This document shows, in pieces, positions 8,102-16,224 of a DNA stretch of 64,000 nt (positions are counted from its first letter, which is position 1; every line of letters starts with the position of its first letter). A model generated the notes under the pieces. It saw only the letters and a program-made list of their open reading frames with translations. It did not search any database and was not told where the DNA came from. Source of the stretch: Stappia sp. ES.058. Its GTDB lineage: Bacteria; Pseudomonadota; Alphaproteobacteria; Rhizobiales; Stappiaceae. The stretch lies in assembly GCF_900105595.1 (NCBI RefSeq), contig NZ_LT629784.1, forward strand, positions 3,431,001-3,495,000, in the 5' to 3' direction. A program made the translations under genes and the position numbers.

Positions 8102-9880
8102 ATGCGGACCAGAGCAATGAACGAATGTTCTCGCAGCGACGGCGTGACGATCCGGATCGCAGGCGAGGTGGATGACGTGCCGCAATTCATCCGTGGCCGA
8201 TTGGGCCGAACGGACACATCCGCGCGGTTCCGGGTGGAGCTCGACGACACGGCATACGAGACCCCGAACGCCCGCCTCGACGCTCTCGCCGTGTTTTCCG
8301 CGGCGTCCCTGCGTCGCCACGGCGCGGATCTGGCCGCCGGCGGAACATTGATCCTCGACAGTGCGGGCTTCACGCCCTCCGCCCTGCAGGCTGCCGGATA
8401 CGAACGTGATCCTCGCGATGCCCTTCGGCGCGCAGGGCTGCGTCTTTTGACAATCAACATGAGCGCTCTCGCATCGGGTTTTGCCGGCGCGGCACCGACA
8501 CGAACCGCGCCGCAAGGCAGTTTGCGCATGTACTGGGCGCTTGGTCTGATGCTTGCGCTGCATGGGCACACGACCGCCGCGAGCGAAGCGTGGATCGTGA
8601 CGTGCTCTGCCGGCGACACCACGCAAGCCCGCAACGCGCTGCGCGACGGCCACGCCTTTGCGCAAACCGCGCGGATACCGCCGACATGGCAGACCTGGTC
8701 GAGCGAACGAGACCCGTTCTCCGCCGGCACCTGGCGCAAGGTCACCGGCTCGCAGGCCCTTGCCTTCGGACTGAGCGCGGGAGCGCAAGACCTCGGACTG
8801 GACCCGTTCTTCAGTGCTCCCCCCACAGATCATGCCGGCGCTCTGCTTGATGCAATGCGCGACCTGGGACCATCGGCGGGCGTGCGCTGCGTCGAGACGG
8901 AAAGTGCGGCTGCCGCGATGTCGGCCGCCCTTGGGGCGTCCTTTGCAGGGGCCATAGGGATCGCTGCGACGGCGGGCAGGGACACGGCCCTTGCCGCGGC
9001 GACGCTTGGCCTTGCGGTTTCAGCGGAATTGCCGCTCATCGCGATCGCTATCCAGCGCCCCGGCCCCGCCGCCGGTCTTCCGCCGGGCACGGCCCAGGCG
9101 GACCTTTCCTGGGCAATAAACGGACGCACGGGCGACGCCCCCTGCCCGGTGATCGCGCTCCGCTCGCCCGCCCATGCCTTCGCGGTTGCCCGCGAGGCCG
9201 TTCGCCTGTCAGTCGCGCACATGACCCCCGTGATCCTGCTCTGCGACGCCCATGCGATGGTTTCCGCCGAAGCCTTTCGCATTCCCTTCCTGCCGCCGGC
9301 CTCGCCCCGCACGCCGGCACAGACGCTGACGCACGATTTCCAGCCCTTCGCGCGCGACACCCGCACACTGGCGCGCCCCTGGGCCGTGCCTGGAACCGCC
9401 GGCGGCGCGCATCGCACCGGCGGACTGGAGCAGCGTGACGGCAGCGGCGCAATCTCGGGCGATCCCGGAAACCATGCGCGCATGACCATGCTTCGGGAGC
9501 GCAAGCTGGCGCTGATCGTCGAGCGGGAGCCGGAGGTCGACCTCGCCAGCGGCACACCCGGCGGCGAAATTCTCCTCGTTGGCTGGGGGTCGAGCTTCAC
9601 GGCCATCGCGGAAGCGGCCGCCGGCTTGCGCGCGGGAGGCATTCACGCCGCCCATCTGCATCTGGATCTGGTCATCCCGCTGCCGCGCGGCCTGACCGCC
9701 CTGGTGGCCTCTTTTCGCCATGTCCTGGTGCCGGAGATGAACGCGGGCCAACTGGTTCATCTGTTGCGTGCCACCTCACTGGTCAACGCCCGCCCGCTGT
9801 CGCGCGTGAACGGCCAGCCCCTCTCCGGCTACGAAATCGAGGCAGCCGTATGGTCGCTTCTGAAAGGCGATGCGGCATGA
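8102..9880 (+). CDS. 2-oxoacid:ferredoxin oxidoreductase alpha (KorA-like), diverged
   Basis: A 592-residue protein that aligns by eye with fused gamma-alpha KorA subunits, which with KorB oxidise a 2-oxoacid to acyl-CoA and reduce ferredoxin. The alpha part keeps recognisable blocks: ASFAGAIG, QRPGPAAGLP, ALRSPAHAF, ARPWAVPGT, HRTGGLEQ, NHARM and VLVPEMNAGQL. The gamma domain is degenerate: where KorA normally reads AGEAGQG, here it is AGEVDDV, so the glycine loop is lost. The start could also be the ATG at 8117. The stop overlaps the next gene (ATGA). A real but divergent paralogue is the best reading; activity is uncertain. Confidence 0.75.
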   Translation: MRTRAMNECSRSDGVTIRIAGEVDDVPQFIRGRLGRTDTSARFRVELDDTAYETPNARLDALAVFSAASLRRHGADLAAGGTLILDSAGFTPSALQAAGYERDPRDALRRAGLRLLTINMSALASGFAGAAPTRTAPQGSLRMYWALGLMLALHGHTTAASEAWIVTCSAGDTTQARNALRDGHAFAQTARIPPTWQTWSSERDPFSAGTWRKVTGSQALAFGLSAGAQDLGLDPFFSAPPTDHAGALLDAMRDLGPSAGVRCVETESAAAAMSAALGASFAGAIGIAATAGRDTALAAATLGLAVSAELPLIAIAIQRPGPAAGLPPGTAQADLSWAINGRTGDAPCPVIALRSPAHAFAVAREAVRLSVAHMTPVILLCDAHAMVSAEAFRIPFLPPASPRTPAQTLTHDFQPFARDTRTLARPWAVPGTAGGAHRTGGLEQRDGSGAISGDPGNHARMTMLRERKLALIVEREPEVDLASGTPGGEILLVGWGSSFTAIAEAAAGLRAGGIHAAHLHLDLVIPLPRGLTALVASFRHVLVPEMNAGQLVHLLRATSLVNARPLSRVNGQPLSGYEIEAAVWSLLKGDAA

Positions 9881-10857
9881 ACCGGCACATACAACCCGAA
9901 GGGTCCGGACACCCGTCAGACGCCGGCGGCTGGTGCCGGGGCTGTGGCTATCACTCGGTGTTTGCCTCCCTGCAGACCCTCGTGGAGCGAAACGGCCACG
10001 CGCAGGAGCGCACCGTCTTCCTGTGCGGCGATGGCTGCCCCTCGCTTCTGCCCGACCCGCCACGCAATTTCATCTTTCAGGGCGCGTCGGGATGCGCCGC
10101 GACGCTGGCGCTCGGCGTTACCTCGGCCAACCCGTCGCTCGATGTCTGGGCGATGAGCGCCGATGGCGATGCGCTGGCAGACGGGGCAGCCGCACTGCTG
10201 GAGCTGATCCGCCACAACGCCGATGTGAGTTGCCTTGTGTTTCGCGACGCCTTCGCCGGGCGGACCGACAGTCCGCAGAATGCATCGACGACAGCGCTGG
10301 AGGTTCCCGGGGGCCCGGTCGTGCCGAACGCCAATGCCTGCCGGCTGGCAATCGGCGCCGGAGGCAGCTTCGTCGCGCGTGCGCACGAAGCACACGACGA
10401 GACGCTGCGGACGGTTCTGGCGGCCGCTCAGGCCCATCGCGGAGCGGGATTTGTCGAGATCCTGCAGGTGTGCCTCGCCCGCCACCCCGTCATGGACGTC
10501 GGGGCCGAGGAGATGCTGGAGGTGACACACGGCGCGCCGATGATCTTTGGTGCGGATCGCGACAAAGGGCTGCGCCGAACCACTGCGGTGGCCTGCGGTT
10601 TCGAGGTCGTGGCACTGACGAAAGGCTCACGCGAGGACGCCGGACTTGCCGTGCATGACGAGACCGACCCCGGACAGGCCATTCTCCTGACGGATCTGCC
10701 GCGCCCCGCCTTCCCGATCGTGACCGGGGTGCTCTACCGGCAGCCCGAGCCTCGACCCCGACCTGCCGCCCCGGTGGAACCGGACTTTCAGGCACGCCGC
10801 GCGGCGCTGGCGCGGGCCATGCAGGACGCCCCGACGTGGGACGGCACCGGCGAATGA
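9877..10857 (+). CDS. 2-oxoacid:ferredoxin oxidoreductase beta (KorB-like), diverged
   Basis: A 326-residue thiamine-diphosphate subunit. Four cysteines match the KorB [4Fe-4S] ligands: C20 and C23 in WCRGCG, C54 in GDGC, and one in EILQVC near 207. The diphosphate motif reads ADGDALADG instead of GDGDALSIGG, and the usual NN of FNNQIYG is RD (FRDAFAG). So the iron-sulfur site looks kept while the thiamine/magnesium site is altered. Translation is coupled to korA by a four-base overlap. No ferredoxin or other redox partner gene is adjacent. The C-terminal 60 residues are proline- and arginine-rich. Confidence 0.75.
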   Translation: MNRHIQPEGSGHPSDAGGWCRGCGYHSVFASLQTLVERNGHAQERTVFLCGDGCPSLLPDPPRNFIFQGASGCAATLALGVTSANPSLDVWAMSADGDALADGAAALLELIRHNADVSCLVFRDAFAGRTDSPQNASTTALEVPGGPVVPNANACRLAIGAGGSFVARAHEAHDETLRTVLAAAQAHRGAGFVEILQVCLARHPVMDVGAEEMLEVTHGAPMIFGADRDKGLRRTTAVACGFEVVALTKGSREDAGLAVHDETDPGQAILLTDLPRPAFPIVTGVLYRQPEPRPRPAAPVEPDFQARRAALARAMQDAPTWDGTGE

Positions 10858-10863
10858 CGCCCC

Positions 10864-11319
10864 TCATAACAAAAAACGAAAGCCGCCCTCGAGCTTGAGC
10901 AGCGCGATCTTGGTCTCCACGCCCCCCGCGCCGGAATAGCCGCCGAGTCCGGTCGCGGACACCACCCGGTGACAGGGAATGACAATGGGCACCGGATTGC
11001 CGCCGCAGGCCTGGCCGACCGGCTGAGCGGAGGTCGAGAGCGCGGCGGCGATCTCGCCGTAGGTCGCGGTCTCGCCGTAGGGAATGGCACACATCGCCTT
11101 GTAGACATCCTGACGAAAGGCGTTGCCGGCCGGCGCCAGTGGCAGGTCGAACGCCAGGAGATCGCCGGCGAAATACGCCTCTATCTGGCGGGCAGCCTCC
11201 TTGAGAAGCGGCGAGGACGCCGCCCTGTCGCCGCTGACCCACGACAGGCGCACCAGCGCGCCGTCGCGCTCTTCCAGTTCCAGATCGCCGACCGGGCTGC
11301 TGATATGGGCAATCGTCAT
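10864..11319 (-). CDS. ogt: Methylated-DNA-[protein]-cysteine S-methyltransferase
   Basis: A 151-residue suicide DNA-repair protein that takes alkyl groups from O6-alkylguanine. It has the active-site motif IPCHRV (acceptor cysteine about C116), the upstream helix-turn-helix region (GETATYGEIA) and an N-terminal ribonuclease-like domain. The length suits a single-domain Ogt-type enzyme with no Ada regulatory domain. The ATG at 11319 is chosen because the chain from MTIAHI matches the family start; 21 additional residues upstream do not. It converges with korB, with six bases between stops. Confidence 0.88.
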   Translation of the reverse strand: MTIAHISSPVGDLELEERDGALVRLSWVSGDRAASSPLLKEAARQIEAYFAGDLLAFDLPLAPAGNAFRQDVYKAMCAIPYGETATYGEIAAALSTSAQPVGQACGGNPVPIVIPCHRVVSATGLGGYSGAGGVETKIALLKLEGGFRFLL

Positions 11320-11469
11320 GGGTCGGCCTTTTCGCCTTCGAAGCACGCCGGATGTGCTGCCGCAATGCTGGCAGTTTCGCAAACCGGTTGCGGGCGCTAC
11401 AAGATGAGCAGGACATCAGGGCCGGGACAAGGCCGAAAGCGGGCCGGAACGATCCGCAGGGGAGGACAC

Positions 11470-12648
11470 ATGCTGAAAACCATCGAGGGCTTCAACCGGA
11501 TCGGCGAGGAAAACGCCTTCGCCGTGCTCGCCCGCGCAACCGCTCTCGCGGCCGAGGGCCGCGACATCATCAATCTCGGCATCGGCCAGCCGGATTTCCG
11601 CACGCCGGACCACATCGTCGAGGCCGCGGTCAAGGCATTGCGCGACGGCCACCACGGCTACACGCCGGCGACCGGCATCCTGCCGCTGCGCGAGGCGGTG
11701 GCGAAGGACCTGCACACCCGCCTTTCGGTCGACGTTTCGCCGGACAATGTGGTCGTCGTGCCGGGTGGCAAGGTCACCATGTTCATGGCGATCCTGATGT
11801 TCGGCGAACCGGGTGTCGACATCCTCTATCCCGATCCGGGCTTTCCGATTTATCGCTCGATGATCGAGTTCACCGGCGCGCGCCCCGTCCCCGTGCCGAT
11901 CCGCGAGGAAAACGGCTTTGCCTTTTCCGCGGAAGAGACGCTGTCGCTGCTGACGCCCGAGACCCGTCTGGTCATCCTGAACTCGCCCGCGAACCCGACC
12001 GGCGGCGTCACGCCGCGCGCCGAGATCGAGGCGCTTGTCAGGGGGCTGGAGGCCCGGCCCGACATCGCCATCCTGTCCGACGAGATCTACGGACAGATGA
12101 CCTATGACGGCGCGCCGCATTGCTCGCTGCTGGAGTTCGAGGCGGTGCGCGACCGGCTGATCCTGCTCGACGGCTGGTCCAAGACCTACGCGATGACCGG
12201 CTGGCGCATGGGCTATGCCGTGTGGCCTGACCAGCTGATCGACAAGGCGCGCAAGCTCGCCGTCAACGCCTGGTCCTGCGTCAACGCACCGGCGCAATAT
12301 GCCGGCCTTGCCGCGCTGGAAGGCCCGCAGGACGCGGTTGCCGCGATGATGCGCGAATTCGACAGTCGCCGGAAACTGGTGGTGGAGGGTCTGAACGCCC
12401 TGCCCGGCGTCTCGGCGCGCACGCCGGCGGGCGCCTTCTACGCCTTTCCCAACATCAAGGAGACGGGATGGAAGGCCAAGCCGCTCGCCAGCGCGCTTTT
12501 GGAGGAGGCCGGCGTCGCGGTGATCGGCGGGCCGGATTTCGGCATTCTGGGCGAGGGCTACATCCGCCTGTCCTACGCCAATTCGGCGGAAAACATCTCC
12601 CGCGCGCTCAAGCGCATGGAGGCGTTTCTCGGCGAAAACGCGCCGTGA
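11470..12648 (+). CDS. Class I/II pyridoxal-phosphate aminotransferase
   Basis: A 392-residue fold-type I aminotransferase. Visible are the substrate-binding start (GIGQPDF, 37-43), the NPTGG block (about 175-179), DEIY (204-207) and the catalytic lysine in GWSKTYAMTGWR (about K238) that forms the Schiff base with the cofactor. The family makes or breaks aspartate, alanine, aromatic or other amino acids with a 2-oxoacid partner; the exact substrate is not clear. A perfect GGAGG ribosome site lies just before the ATG at 11470. An upstream open frame exists but has no family match. Confidence 0.85.
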   Translation: MLKTIEGFNRIGEENAFAVLARATALAAEGRDIINLGIGQPDFRTPDHIVEAAVKALRDGHHGYTPATGILPLREAVAKDLHTRLSVDVSPDNVVVVPGGKVTMFMAILMFGEPGVDILYPDPGFPIYRSMIEFTGARPVPVPIREENGFAFSAEETLSLLTPETRLVILNSPANPTGGVTPRAEIEALVRGLEARPDIAILSDEIYGQMTYDGAPHCSLLEFEAVRDRLILLDGWSKTYAMTGWRMGYAVWPDQLIDKARKLAVNAWSCVNAPAQYAGLAALEGPQDAVAAMMREFDSRRKLVVEGLNALPGVSARTPAGAFYAFPNIKETGWKAKPLASALLEEAGVAVIGGPDFGILGEGYIRLSYANSAENISRALKRMEAFLGENAP

Positions 12649-12670
12649 ACGGGTGACCAGCGCGCCAGGG

Positions 12671-12760
12671 TCATGCCCCGGTGATGCCGGTCCCGAAGAA
12701 CAGCAGCGAAAAAAGCGCCCACGACAGGACGGTGCCGATCCGGCTCATGTGAATATGCAT
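12671..12760 (-). CDS. Predicted 29-residue single-pass membrane peptide
   Basis: A short reading frame in the 233-base gap between the aminotransferase and hydroxyacid dehydrogenase genes. It codes for MHIHMSRIGT, then a continuous hydrophobic segment (about 8-25, V-L-S-W-A-L-F-S-L-L-F-F-G) and a short tail ending ITGA. A purine-rich GGGGGAAAG lies 4 bases before the ATG at 12760; a second ATG at 12748 would give a 25-residue form. The pattern (basic start, one membrane helix, good ribosome site) fits real small membrane proteins. Function is unknown, and conservation would need to be checked. Confidence 0.45.
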   Translation of the reverse strand: MHIHMSRIGTVLSWALFSLLFFGTGITGA

Positions 12761-12881
12761 GGGCTTTCCCCCAACACAGGGCGGGTGCGGGCATTGCGCC
12801 GCGACAACCGCTCGCACGGCCGCCCCGGCCGCTTCCTTTCCTAAAATGCGACCGGTTTCGTTAAGAGGCGGTTAAGAAAGC

Positions 12882-13850
12882 TTACCCTGTCTTCACGAAA
12901 GGGGTTTCGGCGACAGGCGTGAGCGGGCGGCCGTCGCGGAACCAGGACGCCAGATTGTCGACGACCAGTTGCCCCATGGCGTCACGGGTGTGACGCGAGG
13001 CCGATCCGACATGCGGCAGGAGCACGACATGCTCCATGTCCATCAGCGCCTGCGGCACCTGCGGCTCCTTGTCGAAGACATCGAGGCCGGCCGACAGGAT
13101 GGTGCCGTCCCGAAGCGCCGCGATCAGCGCCGGCTCGTCGATCACGGTTCCGCGGCCGACATTGACGACGATCCCGTCCGGCCCCAGCGCCGCCAGCACC
13201 CGTCGGTCGACGATGCCCCGCGTCGCCTCACCGCCCGGTGCCACCACCATCAGCGTGTCGCAGGCCCGCGCCAGCCCCTCCAGCGTATCGTGATAGGGAT
13301 AATCGACATCCGCGCGCTGCGTGCGCCCGTGGTAGCGCACCTCCATTCCGAAGGCCTCCGCGCGCCGGGCAATCGCCTGGCCGATGCGCCCGAGACCCAG
13401 AATACCGAGCGTGCGTCCGCGCAAGGTGGCCGGTGTCAGCGGATAGGGGCCGTCCGCCTCCCAGCGCCCGGCGCGCAGGTAGCGCTCCGCGGCCGACAGC
13501 TGACGCACGGTCATCAAAAGAAGGCCAAACGCGGTATCCGCGACCTCTTCGGTCAGGACGTCCGGCGTATTGGTCACACAGATCCGGCGTTCGCCGCAAA
13601 AGGCGGCATCGACGGAATCATAGCCGACGCCGAAATTGGCGACGATTTCCAGCGCGGGCATTCGCTCGATCAGCGCCCGGTTGACCGGAACATGCGCGCC
13701 GCTGGCGATCCCGCGCACGTTCTTCAGAAGCGCCGGCGAGAGCCCGTCCACCTCACCGGGGCCGGCCCGGTGCACGGTGAACTGGCGGGAGAGCTGCTCT
13801 CCGACAATCGCGGGCGTGCGCCCCAACATCAGAATTTCGGCCAAGGCCAT
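12882..13850 (-). CDS. D-2-hydroxyacid dehydrogenase (GhrB/GRHPR-like)
   Basis: A 322-residue NAD(P)-dependent dehydrogenase that reduces 2-oxoacids such as glyoxylate or hydroxypyruvate, or oxidises the hydroxyacids. Visible are the Rossmann motif GLGRIGQA (about 147-154), NVGRGTVIDE with the substrate arginine region, and the active-site HVGSAS histidine near 285. The ATG at 13850 has a GGAGG site eight bases upstream. It lies 52 bases after the LacI-type gene on the same strand, so both are probably one transcript under LacI control. Confidence 0.85.
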   Translation of the reverse strand: MALAEILMLGRTPAIVGEQLSRQFTVHRAGPGEVDGLSPALLKNVRGIASGAHVPVNRALIERMPALEIVANFGVGYDSVDAAFCGERRICVTNTPDVLTEEVADTAFGLLLMTVRQLSAAERYLRAGRWEADGPYPLTPATLRGRTLGILGLGRIGQAIARRAEAFGMEVRYHGRTQRADVDYPYHDTLEGLARACDTLMVVAPGGEATRGIVDRRVLAALGPDGIVVNVGRGTVIDEPALIAALRDGTILSAGLDVFDKEPQVPQALMDMEHVVLLPHVGSASRHTRDAMGQLVVDNLASWFRDGRPLTPVAETPFVKTG

Positions 13851-13902
13851 ATGCGTCCTCCAGAAAATCGGCCCGCGCCGTGACTGGTCGCGGGCGGGAT
13901 GG

Positions 13903-15039
13903 TCAATGTTGCGGTGAGGAAGCCGGGATCGACGCCCGTGCGTCGCTCTCACTGCGCGGCGGCGGCGTCGATTCGCGCACCCGCAGTTCGGGCAGGATCG
14001 GCGCGGGCACCGGACCGACCGGCGCGCCGGAAATCTGGCGCAGCATCAAGGCGGCGGCGATCTTGCCGATCTCGTCGGGCTTGTTCCAGACCGAGGTGAG
14101 CGCCGGCGTGCGGCTCGCCGCGCCGTCGGTGTCATCGTAGCCGGCGACCGCAATGTCGCGCCCGGGCTCCACGCCTGCCCGACGCAGGGCCGACAGCAAT
14201 CCGTGCGCGATCAGGTCGTTGAAGGCGAACACCGCCGTCGGACGCGGCCTGGCGCTCAACAGTTGCCCCACCGCATCGCGTCCGTCCGCCGTCGTCATCA
14301 GTTCGGGGATGTCGAGCTGAGCGGTGACATCGATGCCGGCGTCCTGAAGCGCCAGCTTCCAGCCCAGATTGCGGTCGTGGCCCGACGAGCTTTGCCGCCG
14401 CCCGCCGATCATCGCGATCTGCCGGTGGCCCTGGGCGATCAGATGCGACACGACCATGCGCGCGCCCGCGACGTCGTCGCTGCGCACCACCGGCACGCGG
14501 GCGCCCGGCACGTCCCGGCAAATCAGTGTCACGGGAATACCGCTGTCGGCCAGGCCATTGATGGCCTCGACCCGCGTCCCGACAGAGGCGCAGATCACCA
14601 GCCCGTCGACGCGATGCTGCATCAACGTGTCGATGAAGCGGGTCTGACGATCGACGTCGTCGCGGTGATTGCAAATGAGGACCACCTGGTTCTCGCGGCC
14701 GAGCTCGTCCTCCAGCGCACGGAAAACTTCCGCGAAATAGGGATTGAGAATATCGTGAACCGCGACGCCGATCATGTTGGAGCGCGCGGTGCGAAGCGCG
14801 GCGGCCGAGCGGTTGTAGACATAGCCGGCGTCAAGCGCATGCGCCTTGATGCGTTCGCGCGTCGCCGGCGCGACCAGCGGCGAATCCCTGAGCGCGAGCG
14901 AGACCGTGGCGGTCGAGACGTCGAGCGCCTCCGCCATGTCGCCGAGCGTGAGCCGGCGTGCGCTGTGCCGCCCGCCGGGTTTGCGATCCGACGCCGATGC
15001 CGGTGCGTCCGGCGGTCCTTTCGGCGTCTTCATGCTCAC
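13903..15039 (-). CDS. LacI-family transcriptional repressor
   Basis: A 378-residue regulator with an N-terminal LacI helix-turn-helix (about 30-55, TLGDMAEALDVSTATVSLAL) and hinge helix, then a periplasmic-binding-like sensor domain (about 85-345). The N-terminal extension of about 28 residues is proline- and lysine-rich. A GTG at 15039 has a GAGG site at proper spacing; an ATG at 15033 is the alternative. A perfect 14-bp palindrome lies just upstream (15054-15067), which suggests it represses its own transcript, including the hydroxyacid dehydrogenase. The effector is probably a sugar or sugar acid, by family. Confidence 0.85.
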   Translation of the reverse strand: MSMKTPKGPPDAPASASDRKPGGRHSARRLTLGDMAEALDVSTATVSLALRDSPLVAPATRERIKAHALDAGYVYNRSAAALRTARSNMIGVAVHDILNPYFAEVFRALEDELGRENQVVLICNHRDDVDRQTRFIDTLMQHRVDGLVICASVGTRVEAINGLADSGIPVTLICRDVPGARVPVVRSDDVAGARMVVSHLIAQGHRQIAMIGGRRQSSSGHDRNLGWKLALQDAGIDVTAQLDIPELMTTADGRDAVGQLLSARPRPTAVFAFNDLIAHGLLSALRRAGVEPGRDIAVAGYDDTDGAASRTPALTSVWNKPDEIGKIAAALMLRQISGAPVGPVPAPILPELRVRESTPPPRSESDARASIPASSPQH

Positions 15040-15053
15040 TGCTCAACCTCTGA

Positions 15054-15067
15054 TTCAATCGATTGAA
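15054..15067. promoter_or_regulatory. Probable LacI-type operator, 14-bp perfect palindrome
   Basis: TTCAATCGATTGAA is a perfect palindrome with the central CG pair typical of LacI/PurR operators. It lies 15 bases upstream of the LacI-type start and after the upstream DMT gene's stop, where it would block a promoter or early transcription. No second perfect copy was noticed in this window. Confidence 0.6.
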
Positions 15068-15128
15068 GTGTTGCCAATCGCGGCCCCGCTGGCAAGCGCG
15101 AATGCAGGCCGCGGCAGGCCGGCACGCG

Positions 15129-16064
15129 CTACATGCCACCGTCCGCGCGCGCTTCGCCGCGCGAGATCTTGCGTTCGCGGTACAGAATATAGAGCCCCGA
15201 GCTGACGACAATCGCGGCCCCGAGCACCGTGAACGGTCCCGGCACGTCGTCGAACACCAGATAGCCGAGGCCGCTCATCCACAGGATCTGGATGTACATG
15301 AAAGGCGCAAGCACGGGCGCTGGCGCAAGCACATGCGCGCGGATCAGCGCGAAATGACCGATGCAGCCCCAGGCGCCGGTCGACAGAAGCAGCGCCCATG
15401 TCCACAGATCGCCCGGAGCGGTCCAGGCGGCGAGACCGAAGGGCGTGATCGCCAGCGTGGCGACGACGGCGGATATGATCAGCATGCCGACGGGCGATTC
15501 CGAATGGGCCAGCATCCGCGTCGTCAGCGCGTAAAGCGCATAGCAGGTCATGGAGCAGACCGAGAGAAGTGCCGCCCAGTTCAACCCGCCCAGTCCCGGC
15601 CGCGTCACCACCAGCACACCCAGAAAGCCGACGATGATCGCCATCCAGCGGCGAAAGCCCGCCCATTCGTTGAGCAGCGGACCGGCAAGCGCCGTCACCA
15701 CGAAGGGCGCGGCGAACATGATCGACACGGTTTCGGCGAGCTGCAGGTGGCGGACGGCGAAAAAGTTGAACACCGTGGAGCCGAGCAGGAACATCGAGCG
15801 CAGGATCTGCAAAGGCCAGCGCTTGCTGCGAAAGGCGCCGGGAATCCGCCAGACCCGGAAGAGCAGGATGGCGAAGATCACATGCGTCAGGAACCGCATC
15901 CACACGATTTGTTCCGCGGGAAGCGTCTGTCCCAGATATTTTGCCGTCGCATCGAGGCCGGAGAAGGAAAAGAAGGCAAAAGAGATCAGGGCAATACCGA
16001 GAAACCGTTCCGGCACCGCAATCACCGGTCCGCCCGTGGACCGCAGCAGTCCGCCAAGTCGCAT
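15129..16064 (-). CDS. DMT-superfamily (EamA) transporter
   Basis: A 311-residue polytopic protein with ten predicted helices in two EamA halves (about 20-150 and 165-295). The start is short and polar and the C-terminal tail is basic (about 298-311, RERKISRGEARAD). The closest visible type is the SAM/RhaT-like bacterial EamA group; the substrate is unknown. It lies upstream of the LacI gene on the same strand with a 90-base gap that contains the LacI palindrome, so it is probably a separate unit. It is divergent from the chromate transporter across 160 bases. Confidence 0.83.
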   Translation of the reverse strand: MRLGGLLRSTGGPVIAVPERFLGIALISFAFFSFSGLDATAKYLGQTLPAEQIVWMRFLTHVIFAILLFRVWRIPGAFRSKRWPLQILRSMFLLGSTVFNFFAVRHLQLAETVSIMFAAPFVVTALAGPLLNEWAGFRRWMAIIVGFLGVLVVTRPGLGGLNWAALLSVCSMTCYALYALTTRMLAHSESPVGMLIISAVVATLAITPFGLAAWTAPGDLWTWALLLSTGAWGCIGHFALIRAHVLAPAPVLAPFMYIQILWMSGLGYLVFDDVPGPFTVLGAAIVVSSGLYILYRERKISRGEARADGGM

Positions 16065-16224
16065 TCTCTATCCTTCGGTTCCCGTCGGCCCCCCGGCATC
16101 CAGGAGTCCATTTGTACGATGAATTCAATTCTGTAAGGGTTAAACCACATTGTCATGATACGGAAACGCACATCCGCTATGCGCTCACGGCAACCCGGCT
16201 CTTCGATCCGCACAGGCCCTTCGC

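Noticed and set aside
16121..16131. GAATTCAATTC dyad between the DMT transporter and chrA
   Set aside because: Short, low complexity and without a fitting regulator; expected by chance in an AT-rich spot.
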